A stretch of DNA of 64,000 nt, taken from the NCBI GenBank assembly GCA_024195265.1, contig JAJLRJ010000001.1, forward strand, positions 60,315,789-60,379,788, in the 5' to 3' direction. Position 1 is the stretch's first letter; each line of letters starts with the position of its first letter. Below are positions 57,790 to 64,000 of this stretch, piece by piece. Source of the DNA: Dendrophyllia cribrosa (lineage: Eukaryota > Cnidaria > Anthozoa > Scleractinia > Dendrophylliidae). Made by a program: the position numbers and the translations under genes. The notes under the pieces were generated by a model. That model did not search any database, was not told the origin of the DNA, and worked only from the letters and a program-made list of their open reading frames with translations.

Positions 57790-58281
57790 TTACATATTTT
57801 GCTTAGGCTTAGAAAACAAACTTTGTCTTTCTACGAATACGATGTAAATAGATACAGACAATATCAACAAAGCTAAAGTTGGCAGAATGAAAGGTTCGCA
57901 TGTTATCAGGAGGTCTTGCCATCTCGTTTGGGATTCTCGGTTATTAAATCTTCTCTCAAGTGACTCCGGGCGAGCGTACACTGATATTTTACGTCTGGGC
58001 TTTTCACAGGCTGATCTTACAACCATTCTTGTATCAGAAGAAACTGGCCTTGAAAGATTCGATGTCACTTCAGTATTGTGATCACAATCTAAACAATAAA
58101 TCCCTCCTTCCTGTATTCCATGACATGGTCTTGCGCCATGAGTAAAACTCGTACTTTCTTCTCGCGATATTTTCTTTCCAGAACTTATTTTTCTTGATCT
58201 TGAAATCACACCATCCTCTTCCCTCGATGTCTTTCTTCGAGAGCGAGTCGATAGTCCAATTCTTCTTGCTGTTGTTGCCAT
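57790..58281 (-). CDS. Orphan protein with C-terminal membrane anchor, single exon
   Basis: 163 codons, not recognised. Residues 1-55 are Arg/Lys/Ser-rich (RSRRKTSREED, SRSRKISSGKKISREES). A Cys-rich middle follows (CHGIQEGGIYCLDCDHN, possibly one metal-binding knuckle), then another basic stretch. A hydrophobic segment of about 22 residues (about 131-152, FILPTLALLILSVSIYIVFV) lies near the end, followed by ERQSLFSKPKQNM. The topology suggests a tail-anchored protein of the ER, mitochondria or nuclear envelope. AATAAA is 235 bp downstream. Support: the long frame, protein-like composition and a single start; no family match. It could be one exon of a larger gene. Confidence 0.55.
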   Translation of the reverse strand: MATTARRIGLSTRSRRKTSREEDGVISRSRKISSGKKISREESTSFTHGARPCHGIQEGGIYCLDCDHNTEVTSNLSRPVSSDTRMVVRSACEKPRRKISVYARPESLERRFNNRESQTRWQDLLITCEPFILPTLALLILSVSIYIVFVERQSLFSKPKQNM

Positions 58282-58735
58282 AAAAATCAGATTACTTTCT
58301 TAAAAAGCAACAAATTTGAAAAGCGCAGGATGCCATGAACAGATCCAATTTCTCCTCCTTTGTGGAGATAAGCTTATTCTAAAAATTCCTTTAAAATAGG
58401 ACGAGACTTTAGTAAGATCCTATTAATTTCGCAAAACGAGTCCTTGTCACCGAATTGTTTTTTTGTGCCGTGTCTTGCTTGACACCCAGGAACAAGCATG
58501 AACAACATGGCCTCAGTAAGGCGAAGGATATAAAAATAATATAAATGCAAAATATCACAATACAAACATACAAACAGGTGCTTACACTGGATGACATGAT
58601 TATCATATTTGACACGTCAAAGCGAGCACGACAGCGAAAACAAAGGTCAACTAGTAATTGAATGCAATTTTTGGTCGCTTTACAAAAAAAGTCGTGTTAT
58701 GCCTGGTTTTCACTATAAGCCGGCGGAAAAATAAA

Positions 58736-58972
58736 CGGGGGGTGACAACTCTAAGAAGGCCTGTTTCGGAAGAAAAACAAAATTCTTCCGGGAATCTGAA
58801 GATTTGCCGGGAATCGGGAGACTCAAAAAATTTTCGGGAAAACATGCATATGAGATAACGTTATTAAAATTTCGGGAAGTTTGAAATTTTTGCGAGAATG
58901 TCTCCGAAAAAATCGGGAAGATATTCCAAAATTTCAGGACAATTTTCAGTTTGTTAGAGTTGTCACCCCCCG
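58736..58972. mobile_element. 237-bp TIR element
   Basis: 19-bp perfect TIRs CGGGGGGTGACAACTCTAA and complement (58736-58754, 58954-58972). Internal CGGGAA/TTCCCG motifs. It seems inserted in older repeat DNA whose TTTTCAC segments lie on both sides. Confidence 0.75.
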
Positions 58973-60740
58973 TAATATAAGAATTTCCGTCAAGCCTTGG
59001 TGAAAACGAACCGCTTTGCTTATGCTTATGGCATTTTCACTGGAAGCGCGGTTATGTCGCTCCGCTTAGCCTTGTTTCCATCATCGTCTCGATCTTCTCG
59101 ATCATTTGAAAGACCTTCGAGACGATCGTGGCGACCGAGACGATCGCTAGTTTCCATATCAAATCGCTTCGGTCGTCTGAAAGAGTGTGAGCGCGCGGCC
59201 GTCAGCAAAATTCCTGGATCCGACAACATACTTTTGGCGCGAGATTCGTGAGTCAAGACCTTTTTATTGGGGGAGGGGTAGTCTGAAGTGTCATGTGCTT
59301 TGATCTAGCCCTACCCTAACCGGGGCTCCCAGTGGGCGAGAAAGCATCTGAAACTTCAAGTAGGGGAGAGGACAAGAAACCAAGAGAAAAGTTGGCGGGA
59401 ATTTAACCGGGAACCGGCCGAAAATCGAATTTGTGAAAGCAAATGAGAGAAAAGATAAAAAAGGGAGAAGAGAAATGCGGCGAGAGTAAAGAGCGCGCTG
59501 ACCAACAATGATGTGTTTCGCTCTCTTTCCCTCAGGCTTCAGTGTCACACAGTACAGCATTTCAGGATAGGAAGCTGGAAGCGAGAAAAACAGAAAAAAA
59601 TACTGTTTATCTCATGGGTTCGGGATGTAGGAGTGGCCGAGACAGTGACATGTTAATTTTCTGCATTGCCTGTGAGTACTCCATCTCATTCAAAAAGGCA
59701 AAACACTAACACCTAATGGCTTAAACAGACGTGGTGAACATTGAAGTAGATGATATTTACGATAACTATGCCGATATGCTTTATTTTATAAGTTATCAGA
59801 TTTACTAGCCATTGTTTTGTACCTACATTATAAAAGTCATTATATCTTGTTACAACTTAGTTAGATATTTTTCATGTAATCTTACATTAGCCAATCATGT
59901 ACTTGTTATCTATATTCAAATTTAAGAGCCGTTGTATATTATTTTCACTCCAACGCTCGCCCTGTAGAAGACTAGTTCTACTAGTCGAAATATTGGTCAC
60001 TGATTAAACCTGCCATTAATTTCCGTTGTACTAGCCTTGCATTTTAAACGTTTATCTACTCTTTATCAATATTGGACAAGGCGGTAGTGTAGTTACAGCT
60101 TCAGTATTACTTACAAATATATGATATATGGGAGGAGTCTCAGGAGACTGGGGAGGGTAAGATAAGGGTGGTCGTGGCGTCCGGAGTGGCTCCAGCGGCT
60201 AAGGGGGACTAGCGGCTCTGGGGACGAGAATGGGAGTTCAGTTGTTGGTTGTCGAAAGTCCAAACGCCTATTCAGACTCAGTGTCACCAAAAACACTTTT
60301 TTCAGGACTATACTCTTTTTAGATACAAGAACGTTAATGGGATAGGCCAAAATTTGAATAACGTGGAAAGAAACGTCGATTACAATTATGAGCTCAGTAA
60401 AAATAGTGCACTTTTAATTTCAATGTGCTACTCATGCGTTTACCGGGCCACTCTATGAGTATTTATGAAGTGCAATAAACGTATATCAAGTTCTCAACAT
60501 TCAGCGATTGTCTTTCCGCTTCTTGGCAGATACATGTTTGGAATAGCCTTTCAGGGGTCTCTTCTTGTTTTTGTCTTGTTCACTTGTCTTATTTGAACTG
60601 TTTGGTTTGTTTCATTGCATGTCCCATCTTCTTCTTAGCAACTTCGAGTAGCCCTTGAGCTAAAAGCAGCGTCGTTAAAGGTTTTGGTTCTTAATTGGTG
60701 TAAAAGTCTTTCATTTGCTTCTTAATAGAGTGTTTTATCC
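58973..60740. other. Intergenic stretch, no gene recognised
   Basis: Short frames only. At 59060-59170 CGATCxTCTCGATC-type repeats (CGAGACGATCG) form an imperfect palindrome. The possible Penelope piece is listed separately. Confidence 0.5.
59760..60060. repeat. Possible Penelope-like 3' terminus
   Basis: AT-rich sequence ending in CCTGTAGAAGACTAGTTCTA and CTAGTCGAAATATTGGTC: a short hairpin followed by GAAA, reminiscent of Penelope termini. Weak evidence. Confidence 0.25.
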
Positions 60741-60742
60741 GT

Positions 60743-61260
60743 TTGCAGCTCATTTTCCTGCTAGGTCTTCCGACTTCCTCAGTTCTTTTTCTCTCTCGAA
60801 CAAGTTTAGTCCGCTTTGTTCCAACTTCTCTGCTTCCCTTTCTCTCTCTTTCTCAGCATCCCTCAGCCTTTGTTTTTCTGCATCTTGAATGCTCCTCAGT
60901 TTTTTTTTGCCAGTTCTTCTTTGTCATCAGAGAGTTTTTGTGCATGTGTTTTATGTGCCTCTCTTGATGCTTGAAGAAGTCCGTTTGCGATCTGAACATT
61001 CTGTAGCTCTCCACACACCTGCATATGATCTTTGACAGAACACAGACCATTTATTGCCAAGTCCGGACCAAAAGAAAACCTGTCTGGAGTTACAGTCTTC
61101 TTGTTTTACAAGGAGAAGGCTTTTGACGATCGAGTTTCTGAAGAACAGATTACTTGAATTCACCCTGCTGAGATTTTTCTCGGAAGACATCTGCCCAGTA
61201 ACGGTCAACTATGTGCGGTACTGTCTGTGTCAACATCCTCCGCCTTCCACTCATCTGTAA
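60743..61260 (-). pseudogene. Decayed coiled-coil coding sequence
   Basis: On minus, frames read in sequence: VDRYWADVFREKSQQGEFK (about 61220-61155), then PDRFSFGPDLAINGL and LQNVQIANGLLQASREAHK (about 61085-60950), then, after a 9-A run at 60909-60901, AEKQRLRDAEKEREREAEK (about 60880-60820). Stops and shifts separate them; one extra A in the run would fuse the last two. Charged heptads predict a coiled coil. The family is not recognised; it could be a retroelement gag or a host pseudogene. Confidence 0.45.
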
Positions 61261-62322
61261 CCAAACCAAATTCCTCTTCTGATATTGTTGGCATCATGAC
61301 TGCTGATCTATGAAGCTTGCGTGCCATGCTGACTATCTCTGAGAAGTGGATGTAGGAAAGAGACATCTCTTCAAAGCTTGCTGTCTATTGGTAGATGGCC
61401 AATCATCAGATACTTTATGGTGTCCACATTGAACTGTTTCATACCATGAAAAGCTTGTCTTTGTTATATCCACCAGTACAATATATATTTTTATCCTGCA
61501 TAAAATTATAGGGATTATCGGACATTTATAAACTATATAGGGAACGAGATATAGGGGAATTAAAAAACTATGGGAAATACAAATGTATAGGGGCACTTGA
61601 CGCCCTGTCCTGCTCCTGCTGAGCCTCAGCTCAAAAATTAGACGTTCTTATATACCAGTTGTTTTTCGGGACTACTCTCACCAGCGTTCGTTTTCCTTTC
61701 TGCTGTCACATATTATTAGTCTAAGTGTACGCCTATGGGAGGTGTCCGCCTACTGTTGGTGTGCGTTAGCGAAGGTTCGGCTGTACGATCAAACGAGACA
61801 AACGAAACGAATTATACAGATATGATTTATTTTCATTATTAAACTTGCTTTGACCTTTTAAATTGAATAAAGACATGTACACATTATATACTGAAACGAT
61901 CTCAGGTTATTACACGTAGGTTTGCAACAGATAAATACATGCAGTCAGCTTCATTAGTTTAGTTCTTGACTTTCTCTTTAAGACAGACACCACCCTCCCG
62001 CCCCCCTAAATTAACGGTGAACTGGATCAGATGAAAATTGCGTCTGTTTTTAACAAATTTGTGTTACTGTAATAACCACAACTACCCCAGCATATCACTT
62101 ATAATAACACTGAAACACAACGAATTTTATCATCATAGAAGCATGCCCCAATTAAACATCTTGGCAAGCTCATAGAGAAACAGAGTATTTTATTGTGTAT
62201 GCTGCTAAAGCATTGATTAGTTATTTTATAACATTTACTTTTGTTTCCACACGTATTTTCATATTTTATAGATTCCTATATTAATGTAGTTTAGTAGTTT
62301 GTAAATAATTTTAAACTTAATA

Positions 62323-62562
62323 CCCCATTCACACCGACGCTTAAACATATTTAAATGTTTAGTTTAAAACAGGTTTAGAAAAATACCTCATATCCTCCCA
62401 TAATATTTGGAGTGAAATCTTTACTAAAAGAAACTTCATTGACTTTTATTACCATTCTATGTAGTTTGAATCATATACATTTAAAAACGTTCAAGATAGA
62501 GGCTAAAAACGTAGTTAAACTAAACAACATTTAAACATGTTTAACCGTTGGTGTGAATGGGG
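62323..62562. mobile_element. 240-bp MITE
   Basis: TIRs CCCCATTCACACCGACGCTT and, inverted, CCCCATTCACACCAACGGTT; both lead into AAACATATTTAAATGTT-like palindromes. Confidence 0.75.
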
Positions 62563-62889
62563 CTTTAGTCATAGGTGGACCAGAAATTTCTTTTTATTAT
62601 TATTTTTTTTTTTTGCTGACATAATTTATGCTGCCGTCAGTAAATAGACCGGTTGAGTTTGCAACGCTCGGTATTATTTCTAGTCTGCGAATACAGCTGT
62701 CTCTCATGGCTCCCGGTCGCTCGCGCGAACGCCCCTAGCAGCCAAGAGCGATGAGAGACTAATGTACTCGAATAAGAATAGACTCATTTCCAGTTCACAT
62801 CTCTCACGGCAGTTGTGCTACTCTAGTGGATTTCATGATGAACACAAAGATTGAAAGAATAAAATGAATGTGATTTTATGCCTAGTTAA
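62563..62889. other. 3' flank of the minus-strand terminal exon
   Basis: No gene. A possible polyadenylation signal for the exon above (minus AATAAA) is at 62599-62594. TCTCTCATGGCTCCCGG and GAGCGATGAGAGACTAAT near 62700-62760 form a loose inverted pair. Confidence 0.4.
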
Positions 62890-63243
62890 CTACAGTTCAT
62901 TTCCAGACTGAATACTTGAAGTGGAAGGCGAGACAAGCGCCATATGCACACTGACGCTCAGAGGGAAAACCGCTGATCGGTGGAGTTGTAAGACCGGTTT
63001 TTCTTCATCCGGGTCTAAAGTTAAATCTAGCAGTCCAGAGCACGCATAATAACTCGTACAACCTTTTGTATCGAACGATGCCGCAGCCACCCGTACTAAA
63101 AGATTCCTCTGTTGATGAAGACACACTGCAACGCTGACCGGGTGTGTGTAAGTATTGCGTCTAAGCAAAAGTTGCCTCGTTCTGGGGCTGTAGGTCATTA
63201 TGACGTCAATGCCATACGAGAACCCTGTCCAACGCCAACAATA
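62890..63243 (-). CDS. Unrecognised protein, terminal coding exon
   Basis: A frame of 117 codons follows a strong acceptor (TTTTCTTTTGTGTTCACAG, AG at 63245-63244) and ends at TAG 62890. It reads YCWRWTGFSYGIDVIMTYSP...VSVAVCLHQQRNLLVRVAA...GLLDLTLDPDEEKPVLQLHR...SSIQSGNEL. Composition is protein-like (few Lys, conserved-looking Trp/Tyr/Cys), unlike the repeats around it. I do not recognise the family. No upstream exon is identified. A 37-codon frame from an ATG about 80 bp upstream runs in another phase. It could start internally at MTYSPRTRQ. Confidence 0.5.
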   Translation of the reverse strand, partial: YCWRWTGFSYGIDVIMTYSPRTRQLLLRRNTYTHPVSVAVCLHQQRNLLVRVAAASFDTKGCTSYYACSGLLDLTLDPDEEKPVLQLHRSAVFPLSVSVHMALVSPSTSSIQSGNEL

Positions 63244-63532
63244 CTGTGAACACAAAAGAAAAATACACTGATAACACAGCGGTTAAACGCAAAAACCCAA
63301 CGTCACGTCCGCTTTTCATTGTTTCACTTTCGGTTTTTATTGACGGCAAATACATGTAGCCGGCGCCAAGCGCGGGAAAACGCGTGCGAGCAAGTCAGCA
63401 TTGGTTTTGGTTTTACTTCTGATTGGTTGATAAAGTGGCGCGAGATTTTTTTAGCCAATCACAAAGCGTAGCAATGCAAAACCAAAGCAATTGCGTAATT
63501 ACTTTCGACACTTAATTGAAAAGCGCTCTAAA
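63244..63532. promoter_or_regulatory. Candidate bidirectional promoter
   Basis: GC-richer than its surroundings, with an E2F-like TTTTCCCGCG on minus (63380-63371), an adjacent TTGGCGCC, and CCAAT-type boxes (GATTGG at 63421-63426, CCAATC at 63455-63460). It lies between the minus exon and a plus ORF. Confidence 0.45.
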
Positions 63533-63685
63533 ATGCTTTCAAAAATGCTTCAGCAAATAATGCACAAACTCACAGATGAACTCCTTTCTAATATTCGACC
63601 GCATCTGAGAGCACTGCTTCCAAATTTATCAACTGAAGGACTTGAATCTCGATTTTGTGACATGGACAGCATGCAGCTCCACTGA
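63533..63685 (+). CDS. Small hypothetical ORF, possibly a first exon
   Basis: 50 codons from ATG: MLSKMLQQIMHKLTDELL, then NIRPHLRALLPNLSTEG, ending in TGA. Amphipathic, helix-prone and plausible as protein, but short, with no clear donor and no family recognised. Its position opposite the minus-strand exon across a promoter-like region is the main support. Confidence 0.25.
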   Translation: MLSKMLQQIMHKLTDELLSNIRPHLRALLPNLSTEGLESRFCDMDSMQLH

Positions 63686-64000
63686 TACTTGTACACTGCA
63701 TGTAGCCAGTCTGTAAGCAAACAGTAACAGTAACAGTCAGCTCTCTGTAAAAAGCCAGCCGACACTTCTCCACGGCTGCTGACCCATGTCTAGATGGTCT
63801 CTGCTGTATTACTCTGAAATTATTCAGAAAGTTAACGACTATATTGAAGTCCACTCCCCCAAATACTGACCATGATCAGATCGTGTCAAAATTAGCAACT
63901 TTATCTCAGCTACATTTTACTATCAACTCAAGTTCTCTATCCCTTAATAAAATTCATAATTCTGCAGATAAACTTCTGTTTTGTTACACTCAATTACCCG
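63686..64000. other. Right window edge, nothing recognised
   Basis: AT-rich sequence to the end of the window, without a recognisable gene or repeat structure. Confidence 0.4.

Noticed and set aside
1..64000. CRISPR arrays, bacterial operons, rRNA genes
   Set aside because: None present; the gene structure is eukaryotic, and the tandem arrays lack alternating unique spacers.

Overview
This is a 64-kb window of animal nuclear DNA. Genes have many short exons with GT-AG introns, separated by AT-rich, repeat-dense DNA. Protein similarity (by eye, no search run) and the repeat content (ISL2EU, MULE-like, Crypton-like and Penelope-like pieces, THAP domains, many hairpin MITEs) suggest a cnidarian, most likely a stony coral or a relative. 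The species cannot be named from the sequence.

Host genes, left to right. (1) The 5' end of an R-Ras2/TC21-like small GTPase on the minus strand (1183-3191, continuing off the left edge), with a 23-nt second exon. (2) A complete WEE1-type kinase on the plus strand (4261-16736): 15 exons that join in frame to 556 codons. It is head-to-head with the Ras gene across a 1.07-kb shared promoter that holds an E2F site. (3) A complete ACAD8 (isobutyryl-CoA dehydrogenase) gene on the minus strand (19219-35936): 15 exons that join in frame to 425 codons, tail-to-tail with WEE1. (4) A single-exon rhodanese plus dual-specificity-phosphatase gene of the STYXL1/MK-STYX type on the minus strand (44450-45904), with an intact HCxxGxxRS signature. 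(5) A single-exon orphan with a C-terminal membrane anchor (57790-58281, minus). (6) An unrecognised terminal coding exon on the minus strand (62890-63243) behind a promoter-like region, with a weak divergent ORF at 63533-63685.

Mobile DNA makes up much of the rest. ACAD8 intron 1 holds an apparently complete 5.2-kb ISL2EU transposon (29705-34937) with 78-bp terminal inverted repeats (TIRs), an AT target duplication, an intact THAP+DDE transposase and a SWIM+YqaJ nuclease whose intron seems to have lost its acceptor AG. Four shorter elements (12815-14355, 18040-18201, 35579-35721, 46022-47546) share its AT|AG...CT|AT end rule; two of them contain remnants of accessory or THAP coding sequence. 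A 2.5-kb element (37508-39992) has TIRs made of minisatellite arrays and carries a truncated RecQ-like helicase exon plus a zinc-ribbon exon duplicated as a 480-bp palindrome. The right third is dominated by a nested pair of MULE-like elements: an outer one (47679-56343, 9-bp target duplication CCTCAATCA) interrupted inside its own left TIR by a related one (47695-51430, 9-bp duplication GTACCCAGT). Two tiny hairpin relatives, also with 9-bp duplications, lie at 24945 and 40186. A 5'-truncated LINE, a tRNA-headed SINE, a broken Crypton-type ORF and about fifteen palindromic MITEs complete the inventory.

WEE1 (inhibitory CDK1 kinase) and R-Ras2 (growth signalling) share a promoter region. ACAD8 works separately, in mitochondrial valine breakdown. 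I see no operon-like functional grouping; the transposon layers are the most unusual content.
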